This document shows positions 37,560-48,856 of a stretch of 64,000 nt of DNA, piece after piece. The notes beneath the pieces are model-generated. The model was not told the origin of the DNA and made no database searches. It saw nothing but the letters and a program-made list of their open reading frames with translations. Made by a program: the position numbers and the translations under genes. Each line of letters begins with the position of its first letter. Positions within the stretch are counted from its first letter, which is position 1. Source of the stretch: Lumnitzera littorea (taxonomy: Eukaryota; Streptophyta; Magnoliopsida; Myrtales; Combretaceae); assembly GCA_024138015.1 (NCBI GenBank), contig JAMXBB010000002.1, positions 47,919,645-47,983,644 of the forward strand, in the 5' to 3' direction.

Positions 37560-40250
37560 CGAAACTCCATTAGCTCGCTAAGGCTGTTTGAGATTTACCC
37601 TTAGATTGAAATGATCATTTCCTACATCTTTTAGTACATAAGGCGTCAATTCAATGTACTTCTTACCTATCCAATAGCTTAAGCTCTTAAGCATTGTCAT
37701 TGACCCTTCAAAGTACCTTAAATGGTCTTTAACTCATGGTGAAAGTTTGTTGATCCTTCTACTAGAGAATCTTTCATTTCTTAAACAGACCCAACCTAAG
37801 TTTTCAAGGTTGTGGATAAGGACCTTTGATCCTTTTTTATTAAGCTCTTTCTATGTTGCCACAATCTATATTAGTTGTTTAGCAATCTTTTGACGTAGCT
37901 TCTAGAACTCTTCAATGCACTTTACCCCTTGCAAATTGTCCTCTTGGGAGGTCATTCTACTGATCATGCATAGGGGTAAGCTCAGGTTGACTCCATAAAT
38001 GACCTTAAAAGGAAATTTGTATATCGAGCTGTAGGTGGAGCAATTGTAAGCAAAGTCAATAACTGGTAAGCATAAGTCTCCGTCACTTAAGTTTTTGCCC
38101 ACAATAAGTCAAAGCAAGGCTTCTAATATCCTATTGACCATCTTAGTTTGGTCATTGGTTTGGGGATAATAAGAAGTGTTGAATATCAACTTGGTGTCAA
38201 ATTTCCACCATAGTATCTTTTAGATGAAGTTTATGGACTCAGAATCCCAATTTGATAGTATGCTTTAGGGAACTCCATGTAGGTACATAATTTCTTGTAA
38301 AAAGAAGTTAACAACAGATAAAACATCATCAAATTTTTGACAAGAGATAAAGTAGCCCATCTCGCTTAATCGATTTATTACCACCATGATCAAATCATCT
38401 TCCTAAGATGTTCTAAGGAGTCCAAGTAAGAAATCCATGTTTAAGTTAGTCTAAGTTGTTTAAAAATAGGTAGGGGTATGTACTCTCCATATGGCTCCTT
38501 CCTTCCCTTATCTCTCTTACACAAATTGCACCTTTCCAATACTTTGGGGACATCCTTCATCATTCTTGGCTAATAGAAATGCTCCTTCAAGAGTTCATGC
38601 GTTCTCTTTTCCCTAAAGTGTTCGGCCAAGCCCCTAACATGGGCTTCTTGGATCAATAACTCTTTAGCCAAGCTATTTAGGATGCACAACTAGCTTTTCT
38701 TGAATAAATACCTTTAGATCATGTAAAACTTATCCACAGCAATTCCCAATCTATGGTTGGTTACAATGGACCCTAAGTAGGCATCTTGCTCATATTGTCA
38801 GGAAGTGTTCTAAATACAAGTATCATAGCTTATAAGGTCATAATAAGTACATGATGTTGAGACAAACCATCAACTGTACTATTGGAACTGCCCCTTTGCA
38901 CTTAATCATGTAAGAGAAAGTTTTTAAGGACTCAACCTACTTAGCATGACATTGGGACAATTTCCATTAACTTGAGATGCACATAAGGGACTTGTAGTTC
39001 ATGTAAATAGTAAACTTTTGAGGAATGAGGTAGTGTTGCTAGCTCAAACAAAGGAGTAAAACTCTATCATAGGTGAAGTAGTTCAATGCAACCTTATTAG
39101 GCTCTTCACTACAATAAGTAATAAGTTGTCACTCTTATATGATATTGATCCGATTCCCACCCTAAATGTGTTACATTCAAGCTTGAATATTTTGTCAAAT
39201 TTTAGCAATGCTAGTACAAGGGCTGAGGTCAATGTAACCTTAATCTCTTCAAAGCTCTCCCTGTCTACTTGAATTCTAAATTCTTCTTAGTCAACTTGGT
39301 TAATGGTGCTACAATAATTCTATAGTTACAGATGAATCTACTGTAGAATAAAGCTAGACTATGGAAATCTCTTACATTAACAGCATAAGTTGGGTCGGCC
39401 ATTTAAGAACAATTCGTACATTCTCCTTATCAACTCAAATTCTACCACCAAACACAACATAATCGAAGAACACTACATCCTTCTTATAGAATGTATACTT
39501 CTTAAAATTCCCATGCAACTTCTCAACTCAAAGAATATGAAATATAGCTCTTAAATGCTCAATGTGGGATAGTAGGTCGATAGTGAATACTAAGATGTTT
39601 TTGAATTAGACTACCACATACTTGCTAATGAATGTCATGAAGACATAGTTCATGAACCTCACAAAAGTACTAAGAGCATTTATTAAGCCAAATAACATGA
39701 CTAGTCACTCATAAAGGCCATTCTAATTTTTGAACATTGTTTTCCATTTATCACTAAGCCTCGTGAATTTGGTGATAGTCATTCTTCAGGTCAACTTTAA
39801 AAAGATTTACACACCGTGAATCTTGGTAAGCATGTCATCCAACCAAAGTATGCGATACTAGTACTTGATGATGATTTTGTTTATAACTTGGCTATTTATA
39901 CAAATATGCCATGATTTGTCATTCCTAGGAACCAAAAGGGCAAGTATGGCATTGAGGCTCATGCTTTCCCAAACATACCCTTTATTAATGAACTCATCCA
40001 CTTGTCTCTTAAGCATGGTAGCTTGCTCGGGTTCAAGCCTATGGGTTAGTAAGGTAGTTCCTAGTTAGAGGCCAATGCAATGCTCAATTCTTCTCATAAG
40101 GCAATCCCTTTGGTTGCTTGCCAAGAAACAAATCCTTATACTCCTTAAGGAGCTTCTACGCATCATCAGGTGGGGTTGTTGACTCTAAATGGTAATAGCC
40201 ATTATCCATGATCTCCTTAAAGTAATAACCATTGAACTTTTCTTATCTTG
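37560..40250 (-). pseudogene. Ty3/gypsy pol remnant (RT, RNase H, integrase)
   Basis: Read on the minus strand from 40250 downward, the translation follows a plant Ty3/gypsy pol with many stops. A PPDDA ... EYKDLF ... PKGLP stretch precedes the reverse transcriptase. The RT block lies near 39990-39730 (LNAILALLVPRNDKSWHICI, INKIIIKY, LDDML). Degenerate RNase H lies near 39060-38880. An integrase zinc-finger part appears at ~38560-38510 (VLERCNLCKRDKGRK). The integrase core end lies at 38102-37902 (DGDLCLPVIDFAYNCS, FKVIYGVN). A C-terminal part near 37850-37620 (ERFSSRRINKLSP) follows. LTRs were not identified. The element is dead. Confidence 0.85.
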
Positions 40251-43200
40251 TATCTAAAACAATCATAATGCATCCTATATCAATATTAAGGCTTATTCTA
40301 AAAATGGTTATGGCTTCTTACTTAAAATGTCTTCATAAAAGCACTGCATATCTAACTATCCTTCCATAAATATCTCTTTGGTTATGGCATATTAGATATT
40401 TTTAAACTTTGCCTTTCCTTAGTGCTTGGGATTTAGTGATAAGATTTTGTATCAAAACTTTGTAATATTCTTCACATAATTTGTAAGGATTGAATCAATA
40501 TTACAAAAAACGCATCATACCATGACATTAGGTTTTGTTTTGTGGCCTTTGAAAATATTCTTTATTCTTTAGTTTTTCTTCTTTTGAAATTTGTTGGAAC
40601 TTGTGTTGTTATAGATCTTTTGTTTGTACCTTTACTTTTGATAAAACTTCTTTTCCAACTTTCATTGAATTTTGCTTTTAGCTTAAATAGAACCATCTTT
40701 GGTATAACTTTTGCTTCTAACAATCTTCTCTAAAACTTGTCCTCTTGCTTCTTAGATGGTTGTTTGAAACTTGTTTCAGGTTCTTCTAAACTTCTTTTAG
40801 TTAGTTAGAATGCGGTTATGATTGATTAGAATTTTGAACAGAATGCCCTTTCTCAAATGATTGAAACTTCTTTTCACTTTATAATAACTACGTTATGATT
40901 GAACACAACTTCCTTTAACTTGAGAGAGAATTGTACATTAAACGAAATCATTAGCAAACTTTTGGTGGTTTGTTATCATCAAAATACCTTAAGATAATTA
41001 ACCACTTCTAATCAAATAGTTACACATTTAAATTAGTCATGGTACTGAAGCCTTTACAATCACAGTAGTAGCTACCCACCATATTCTACCATTGTTATTT
41101 TATTTCCTCCATATCCTCATCACTAAACATAACAACCTATCCAAACTAATATTGTTATTAATTCATCAACCCATACCTATTCTAACTAACAACCGTGACA
41201 ACTACACCAAACCGATAAAGCCATGAGAATGAAAGCCAACAATGACACAATAGTTAAACCCGAATGGCATATACGAAAACATACTCAAATCACTAAACTA
41301 AGAACACCACATCTATTATAACCTAAAACCTACCCTAGGAAATTATTTGAGTAGATGCAAACATAAACGACCACAACTCCACCTTAGCTTACATAACTAC
41401 TATCTTACGAAGTAAACTATATGTAAACTAATCTTGTGATAACCATTTCTTTTGTGTCTAGGAAAATCTTTTATTTCTTTTGTCCTCATTTCCCGCTCCT
41501 ATCTTTTTAACAATAATGACAAGTAGTGGTTCCAATGGGATTATGTGGTTTAGGTTCTTTCTTTCATATAAGGAAATTGTAGAATTCCCATTGATTCATT
41601 CCTACTAAAGACTAGCAGCAAACTCATGTGATAGGATTAAATGAACCAGTAAACCTTCATTTACTTTGGAATTTGATGGGATGTTAAATATTTAATCTGT
41701 GCAATTAATTAAATAGAATTTGAAAATAAGCATGGAATTATCCCAAATTTCATATGAATGATAAACCATATGCATTTTGGCTACGTCTTTTACCATCTCC
41801 TTTTTAAGTAGATTATGATGTCATTAAGTGCTATATGATGCAAGGCAAAGATGTATTAAGGGATTGAATAATGAGGTGGCTCTTATTATTAATATGATAT
41901 ATCATTTTCTTCGTATTAATAGAATAAAAAGGTAAAGAGTACGTCAGGATAATCACTTTGCCTTCAATCTCAACTTTAACATAAAAAATATCCAAATCCT
42001 TAATCAGAGTGATGCAATCCAAAATATATTGCATTACCGACTACCAATCACCCATCGCAGCAATATAATTTTTACTTCATCACTAATCAGTTTGCAAGAG
42101 ATTTGATCGAATATAATTCTTTTAATCACTTTTGAAATGTTACGACAATCTTCTCCACTTCTACCTCATGCAAAATACTATTTGTCAGACTAAGTTAAAT
42201 CACGGCCAAGGCCTTTTCATAAAGTTTTCGCTACTCATTATCTTTTATAGACTCTTGTTTTTCATTCAAAGTCGTCTACAATTCTTATTTACTGCATCAA
42301 AGACCCTCACATCTAGACTTACGATTACTTAAAATCTATGCTATTGTCAAACTTCTCAATCTCAAAACCCGTGATCTTTGGACCTCTTTTTTATATTGAT
42401 TTGTTGCAATTAGATAGGGAATTTTTTGTTAGAAATTAGAAATATACGTCACATTCACTTAACTTTAGTGGCAATTTTGTTACCCCCTTATTGCTTATGG
42501 AATCACTATTAAGACGTTTAGTTTAGTTTTAACCCATAGCAATGATTCCGTAAGGAATCACGAAATCCCATTTCATGAGTTAGATCAGTGCAAAATGATT
42601 TCCATTGCCCTCTTTTTTGTTTTTTGTTTTTTTTTTTTTTTTCTTTTTCTTTCTTCCTTATATCGCCTTCCACAAAAAAAGCACCAAGAAATCCACTAAT
42701 GATTAATAGCTTCTTCTTCGACCATCGACCAACAACCCTAACCAAGCCTTCTTCCCTGACAACAACAATTTGACTCTCTCTCTCTACCATTTTAAATAGG
42801 TTCAAATGGAGCAGTAGTTGAGTTTTTGTGAGACCCATTAATGACGAATTAGAGCTTCTCGGTTGAAGGTGTATTAGGATGATTAAAGAGCAAAGTTTTT
42901 TTTTTTTTTTTTTTAATCTTGGAAGAATTAGAAGCTGATCCCTACCATATTTTCACCATACAAATATGTATTCAAGAGAGAAGTTAGGAATGATTTTTGG
43001 CCATGCTAGAGATAAATTTCTTTTTTTTTTTTATCCGACCTGATCTTTGCAATTTTGACCATGGGTTTTGATAGAGAAGAAGAGAATATGAATGGATCTT
43101 TCTTCACTAGATAAAAAACTTACAATTTTCATGAGATTTCATATATTCAAATTATATCATTCTTCATGCGTTTGACAAAGGATGGAGAGGGTAAAGAGAA

Positions 43201-44262
43201 AGCAAAGAGAGAGTAAAATAATAATTTGCTACTGTTTTACATTCAATTCCTTTGCTGTGTTTTATTCAATTGAACATTGTAATATTTGTTAAGGGTATAC
43301 TCAATTTAAATCGATAGAAATTACATTATGTGGTTATTTCATCCAATAAAGTGAACGCATTGGTAGAATTTATATAAAATCCCGTAAAAATGGGTGCAGG
43401 AAATCATATAGAATATTGAATTAAACCATTTCAGTGTGACAATAATAATACAGTGATTCATTATAATTTTACTGGCTACTTACATTTGTGCAATAAGCTC
43501 TTAGGGTTCTTTGATGTTTTAATTATTCTATCCAATATAATCAGAAGTCATAGGCACCGATACCCACCGTAGGATGATTTAGAACACTTGCCTTAATTCA
43601 CGTAAGTGACTCTAACATGTCCATATGCTTATAGCGAAGGCGTCTGTGCCACTTGGCTTATTTCACGCAAGTCACTCCACTGGATATTGGATATTTTTGG
43701 TGATTTACTGATTAGTTGGAAATCCGAGCGCCACACTGTACTGTAGCTGCTTGTAAGGTTTTATTGACATGTGGTGAGCTCATTTGGCTTAAATCTTTTT
43801 CGCTCGTTGATTTCGATGTGTACTTAATCTCTATATACAGCTTGTGCAGGCATCTTACTCAGATATGTCGTGTTCTTCCAAGTCAGAAGTCAAATCCACG
43901 TCATCTGCTTAATATAGATTTTATACAGCATTTCATGGGGTTGGGAGGTGGGGTGGTGGGAATTGCTAGTATTTACATATCTTTTCAAGGGTACAAATAT
44001 CACTTCCAATCTTTCAATTAATTCACATGCTTATATTTATTTTTACTATATTTTCTAAGCAATCATGTATAGAATTACACCCTAAAGTTGGCTCTATCTT
44101 CAAATCCTAGACTATGAAAAATTTACTGTAACATGATCATCACTAAAATCTGCCCACACCTTCCACTAATTTTAATATTGCAAGTCCATAATTATATCTA
44201 CGCTTCACTCTTTCTGAACTACTGTTCCCTCAAGAGACACATGCTCGATGTCAAATATCTAT
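40251..44262. other. Intergenic region downstream of the NAC gene
   Basis: No gene is recognised. The segment next to the gypsy remnant (40251-40750) may be its degenerate upstream pol or gag, but I cannot align it. A Lys-rich frame at 42518-42838 on the minus strand is driven by a poly-T tract near 42628-42641 and is not convincing. Poly-T runs occur at about 42897-42914 and 43020-43032. The last few hundred bases before 44263 would include the 3' untranslated region of the NAC gene. Confidence 0.45.
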
Positions 44263-44847
44263 TCAACCTTCAAATTGAATTTGAGGGCTCAAAAGCACAT
44301 GCTGCCCTAATGATGCCTCGTCAAACAACTTGTACTGAGAATATTCACCATATTGGCTGGTGCCACTCCCGGATGTCCATGAACCGATGCATCTTTTAGC
44401 CTCCTGTGATGCGCTGATATCATGGTTCGATAGCCGGCGCTTCAGCCGGTTCTCCATGAATGGAACTGAAGTATTCATTTGCAGGGACCTTTGTTGCATG
44501 AAAGTGTCATTTGCATCGACACTAGTGTAGTTACTTAATGGAGGATGGTTTGGATAATATTCAGGGGAATAGTTCACCGTTGAATAGGAAATAGTAGTAT
44601 CCACCGGGCCGCTGTCAAAGAGGAAACTGTTGAGCAATGTATAGTCCATGGCGTCTAACAAATTGGAGAAAGAAGAAGACTTTTGTGGTTGAAGAATATT
44701 ATTGTTGTTGTTGTAGGTAGATACGGTAGGGCCTTGTGTATGGTTTTCAGATTGTTCAGTGTCATTCTCCATGGCCAATGGTGAAGGAACGTGTGGTAAT
44801 GACAGGTTTGACTTCTTGTACACACGACAAAGAACCCAATCGTCCAG
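44263..44847 (-). CDS. NAC gene exon 3
   Basis: Starts after a TTTTCAG acceptor with LDDWVLCRVYKK (NAC subdomain E) and continues through the C-terminal regulatory region to TGA at 44265-44263. It encodes 194 residues. The C-terminal part is rich in Ser, Asn, Thr and Tyr, as in NAC activation regions, with a basic NRLKRRLS patch near the middle. Confidence 0.94.
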   Translation of the reverse strand: MDDWVLCRVYKKSNLSLPHVPSPLAMENDTEQSENHTQGPTVSTYNNNNNILQPQKSSSFSNLLDAMDYTLLNSFLFDSGPVDTTISYSTVNYSPEYYPNHPPLSNYTSVDANDTFMQQRSLQMNTSVPFMENRLKRRLSNHDISASQEAKRCIGSWTSGSGTSQYGEYSQYKLFDEASLGQHVLLSPQIQFEG

Positions 44848-47800
44848 CTGAAAATATAAACATTATTGCCGAACATCAAAACCTTTGTATCTACAAGTTA
44901 ATCAAAATTAAAAAAGATAAAAAAAAAAAAAGAGCAAAGAGAAAACAAAAAGAAAAATAGAAAGGAAAAGAGTATAACGGATGCAATATTCTGCTTTCTG
45001 AAAATATATAGTCTTGTTAATATTATCTATCCCAGCCTTACCCAAAAAAATTTTGTCTATACCAGTTTAAACCACTCAATACTAGAAGCGATATAAGTGA
45101 TTTTATTTTATTTTTAATGCAGTTTGTATTTTCCATAGTTTCTCCATTTGGGCAGAAAAAAATTATTGTTATACCATTGGGTGTCGATAAAAAAAAAAAA
45201 AATAAAGCAAACTTTGGAATTACTATAGCTTAAGTTTTATTTTATTATAATCAAACTCAACTGAAGTCTTTAGAGTAACTTCTCAAACCAAACTTAAGTT
45301 CCTACTTAACCTAATTTCAAATTTAAGGTTTAATATAAATTGAGTTTTATCGAACTTGCTTTAATTTTGAGTTTCAATGTAAAATTGATGAGAAAGAATA
45401 TAATTTTTTTTCAACACGCATGCTTAAAAGAGCTTATCAGAGTTGAACTGAAGTTTTTCAAGTAGTATTTCGAGCAAAACTGGAGTTAAAAGGAATTTAA
45501 CTTAAGCTCAAATTTATTTGACTCGTTGGTTGATTTACATACGCATCTAACCTCTAGATATATTCAGTAATGTATTTAAGAACTGTTTTAAGTTATCGAA
45601 CTAAATATATAGATCAAATTTATGAATTTTCGTAATCTTTATAAACCTGAAGTTTATATTGGATAAAAAAACACTCGAGAAAAGATGACATGCAACTGCT
45701 GAGCAAGTAAGCTAAATGGAAGAATATGCCAAAGGCAATCAAGGCAAAGTAAGGAATAGAATAGAAATGTCCTTGGTAGTCTATGGGTAGGGAAACTGAG
45801 TGCCAGATTTAATATTGACAGCTATTACTTATCACCTGCAAAAGCTTTTCAATAATGGGGAATGAATCTATATGTCATGTCCACACGTGTTATAAAGTAA
45901 TGTAATAAGTTGATCAATTTAACTTAGAAAAAAAAAAAATGATCGAACATCATGGAAAATAAGTCAATCGTGGCCCACGTCGACCTTGAAGATGGTCTAT
46001 CTATATTTTTTTATAGATCCAACGCTATAGAAAAAGTCATTCATGATTGGTGAATGATTAATAGTTGATTCACATAGTAGGTTGACTTGAAATTTGAGGA
46101 AAAGACACAGATAAAAAAATTATCATTGTATTAATTACTAAAAACTCATCCCTTATCTTCCCAAATCATTGATTGAAAACAGCATATCATGACCCTTCAT
46201 TTAAGTGTCTTACTTCCAAACGGCAAATTGGTTTAGATTGAAATTTATATTGATTTAGAAGTTAGAGACTAGCTTGTATGACTTACTCATGATGCTTCAT
46301 ATAAGATAAAGTAATATTAGGTAAATTTTACATTATATATAGAGAGAGAGAGAGAGAGATGCTAACAAATGCATAAAATGCTCAATAAGATAACTTGTTT
46401 ATTTTGTAAGTATACTCAAGTAAATGAAATTGTAGAATTTTTAGAATTTTAATAAAACGAACAAGTAAGAGAAAAGTCATCTTTTCTAGTTATTGTGTGT
46501 TGTGGTGCATTCCTAATCATTATCAATATATGAATATATGTATAATGGCAGTACTTAAGGGTTGCATTAGTAGTCCATTGAAGTCTTAATGTATATATGT
46601 TTGAGATCAATATTAATAGTAGTATAAAGCAGGATACATAGTTACTAATTCTTTTCACCCATAGTATAGATGTATATCATCGTGAGACATACGCAGGTCA
46701 ATTCTATTAACTAGATAAATCATGAAATACATTACAAACAATAAACTTTATTAAATAAAACAAATTCTTAATACGTTTACGTGTAAACTACAATGATCTT
46801 GCTTAAATCTAGAAAAGTACATGAAGAAACCAATCCTTTCAATAGTCATAATTTACATTTTCCTGATTCAATAATAAAAATACGATCCTCTGAAGAATAT
46901 AAACGCAATCCCTAATGTTTGACAATTTTTTTATCCAGTGGGAAAGGAAAAGTGATGCTCTTCCTTGTACATATAATTTAAAACACTTTAGACTCGTGGT
47001 AATGAATTTTTTTAGTTACAGATAGTTCAGGGGCAAAATAAACCAGTTGGTATCAAGACAAGTTTTACGTGTAAAAGTAGGTTTTTTTTAATTTCCACCA
47101 ATCTGTAACTAAAAAAATTCANCGATGCCTTTCGCATATATATAAATTAAATCCATAAGTAATATATATGTGTGTGAATCATAAGTTTAAATTGTGAATC
47201 CAATGTTTGTTTTATAATTTTATTTGAATTTTAATGTACAGTTTAACATAGGATTATATTTCTGGGACTTTTGCGCTTGAAAATAAAATTTATTTATTCG
47301 CAGTTCAAGCCCTTGTCCGTAGTAATAGTATTGTCAAGTCCTTTACATCATAACTCGGCTTGCAAGTAATCACAGGCGACGTAATCACAAATTTCTTTCA
47401 TTATTTTGCATTATTACAATGTCAAATATTAAGTAAAAGACAAAAATCTAGATGATCGATCCTTTAGAAATCCTATTTCGATATATATTATTACCTATAA
47501 ACATGTTATATATATGTAATTTCTTTTGATCTATCTACCAATCAAGCAAAAGAGTAGTGCAATTAAGTAGTTTTCATTGCCACCCCCCATTTTTCTTGAT
47601 TTATGCAGGAAATAGGTTCTGTATGCGGTCTTGCTATTTTTGTAAGCCTGAGTCCTAAAATTGTACGCTTTAATAAATTAACGAAAAAATGTAACATGGA
47701 AATGAAAACTACTTAATTGCACTTCTCTTTTGCTTGATTGGTAGATAGATCAAAAGAAATTACATATATATAACATGTTTATAGGTAATAATATATATCG

Positions 47801-48856
47801 AAATAGGATTTCTAAAGGATCGATCATCTAGATTTTTGTCTTTTACTTAATATTTGACATTGTAATAATGCAAAATAATGAAAGAAATTTGTGATTACGT
47901 CGCCTGTGATTACTTGCAAGCCGAGTTATGATGTAAAGGACTTGACAATACTATTACTACGGACAAGGGCTTGAACTGCGAATAAATAAATTTTATTTTC
48001 AAGCGCAAAAGTCCCAGAAATATAATCCTATGTTAAACTGTACATTAAAATTCAAATAAAATTATAAAACAAACATTGGATTCACAATTTAAACTTATGA
48101 TTCACACACATATATATTACTTATGGATTTAATTTATATATATGCGAAAGGCATCGTAATTAAATTTACTCACCCTCATGGATGAAGACTCACGAAACTT
48201 GAGGGGCTTGTGTTTGAAGCTGCCATAGCTAGGTGTTTCTGCAAGGCGATATTCATGCATAATCCAAGCTGTCTTGATTCCTTTAGGAGGCTTTCCCTTG
48301 TAGAAAACCAGTGCCTTCTTCACACCAATATTCTCTGAAGCAGCCGATGATGCTATCACCTTGTCCGTGCCGGTTGCTTTCCAGTAACCACTTGCTGCTG
48401 CCCTGTTTGGCCTGGCACCATTCGGGTACTTCCTATCCCTTTGACTGAAGAAGTACCACTCTTTCTCCCCAAACGCGGCTTTAGCTGAAATACCTCAAAC
48501 ACCAATAACCCAACATGTTAATTGTATTACAGGATTTCAGAGTCGTCGGTACATCGAAAAATAGGACTGTTTTCCTGTGTATTAAAAAGTTAATAAAAGA
48601 TGCATCGAAAGAACCGTGCACAGTATACACTTCCATGTGCCATATCATAAGGAATGAATAAATAAGAAATGAAATAGTTGAGAGCTGATTAACCTGGCAA
48701 CTCCCATGGATCATGCTTATAGATGTCAACCTCTGTAATGATGGAAACAGGAAGTGGTAGGGCAGCAGCTTTCTTCATAAGGTAATGGAGTATGAGTTCT
48801 TCATCTGTCGGATGGAATCTGAAGCCAGCAGGTAATATTGATTGTGCGCACGACAT
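44263..48856 (-). CDS. NAC-domain transcription factor (three exons, 352 aa)
   Basis: A plant-specific DNA-binding transcription factor expected to act in the nucleus. The coding sequence joins 48856-48694, 48484-48174 and 44847-44263 (minus strand); all four intron borders are GT/AG and the joined frame is open. The protein has 352 residues. The NAC domain covers about residues 8-170 in subdomains A-E: LPAGFRFHPTDEEL (8-21), DPWELPAKA, EWYFFSQRDRKYPNGARPNR (63-82), GYWKATGTDK (87-96), KKALVFYKGKPPKGIKT (110-126), WIMHEYRL and LDDWVLCRVYKK (159-170). Exon breaks fall at family-typical positions. The variable C-terminal half has an Asn run, a hydrophobic SSSFSNLLDAMDYTLLNSFL block and the end QIQFEG. 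That layout resembles ANAC047/NAC25-type factors of the stress and senescence group, which is inference. Intron 2 is unusually long and holds the window's only N. Confidence 0.95.
47003..47121. repeat. Short fold-back ending at the N
   Basis: TGAATTTTTTTAGTTACAGAT (47003-47023, given here in full at 21 bases less its last T in the family sense) pairs exactly with its reverse complement at 47101-47121, leaving a 77-base loop. The right arm ends on the base before the N at 47122. Confidence 0.8.
47122..47122. other. Single ambiguous base (N), probable contig join
   Basis: This is the only non-ACGT character in the window. It falls exactly between two inverted-repeat arms, which suggests a scaffold join or an unresolved gap of unknown true size rather than a single miscalled base. 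Confidence 0.75.
47123..48156. repeat. Large near-perfect inverted repeat, 456-bp arms
   Basis: The left arm 47123-47578 is the reverse complement of the right arm 47701-48156, around a 122-base loop (47579-47700). Reading both arms against each other I found only one mismatch (T at 47555 facing T at 47724) and no indel. The left arm begins on the base after the N. The right arm ends 17 bases from exon 2. Such identity means a very recent event or an artefact. Confidence 0.95.
48174..48484 (-). CDS. NAC gene exon 2
   Basis: Starts after a TTTCAG acceptor and ends at ATGAGG before donor GTGAGT. It encodes residues 55-158, including the DNA-contacting WKATGTDK segment and the basic KGKPPKGIK stretch. 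Its donor lies only 17 bp from the right arm of the large intronic inverted repeat. Confidence 0.94.
48694..48856 (-). CDS. NAC gene exon 1
   Basis: Begins with ATG at 48856-48854 (MSCAQSILPAGFRF) and encodes NAC subdomain A and the start of B. It ends in CCAG followed by donor GTTAAT, leaving one base of the Ala55 codon. This ATG is chosen because the NAC domain starts seven residues later and the length suits the family. TATA-like strings on the minus strand at about 48882-48890 and 48896-48905 are too near the ATG to call a promoter with confidence. Confidence 0.93.

Larger units (their letters stand above)
44848..48173 (-). other. NAC intron 2, 3.3 kb, with N gap and inverted repeat
   Basis: Bordered by GTGAGT and TTTTCAG. 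It contains poly-A runs near 44921 and 45190, an (AG)n tract near 46341-46359 and AT-rich sequence. Around 45200-45540 there is AAGTT/AACTT-rich imperfect-dyad sequence reminiscent of non-autonomous transposons. The single ambiguous base is at 47122. Most introns at this NAC position are a few hundred bases or less, so the length suggests insertion or a join artefact. Confidence 0.8.

Noticed and set aside
39105..39140. CACTACAATAAG string as a possible CACTA left end
   Set aside because: It lies within the gypsy pol remnant, where it reads as part of the RNase H region, and lacks subterminal repeats; it is also on the wrong side of the 37030 terminus.
42518..42838. Lys-rich 106-residue minus-strand frame
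   Set aside because: Its basic run is just a poly-T/CT tract read on the other strand, it has no family resemblance, and no regulatory or splice signals support it.
44736..44960. Plus-strand frame across NAC exon 3 and the following intron
   Set aside because: It is antisense to the NAC coding sequence and ends in poly-A; no evidence for an independent gene.
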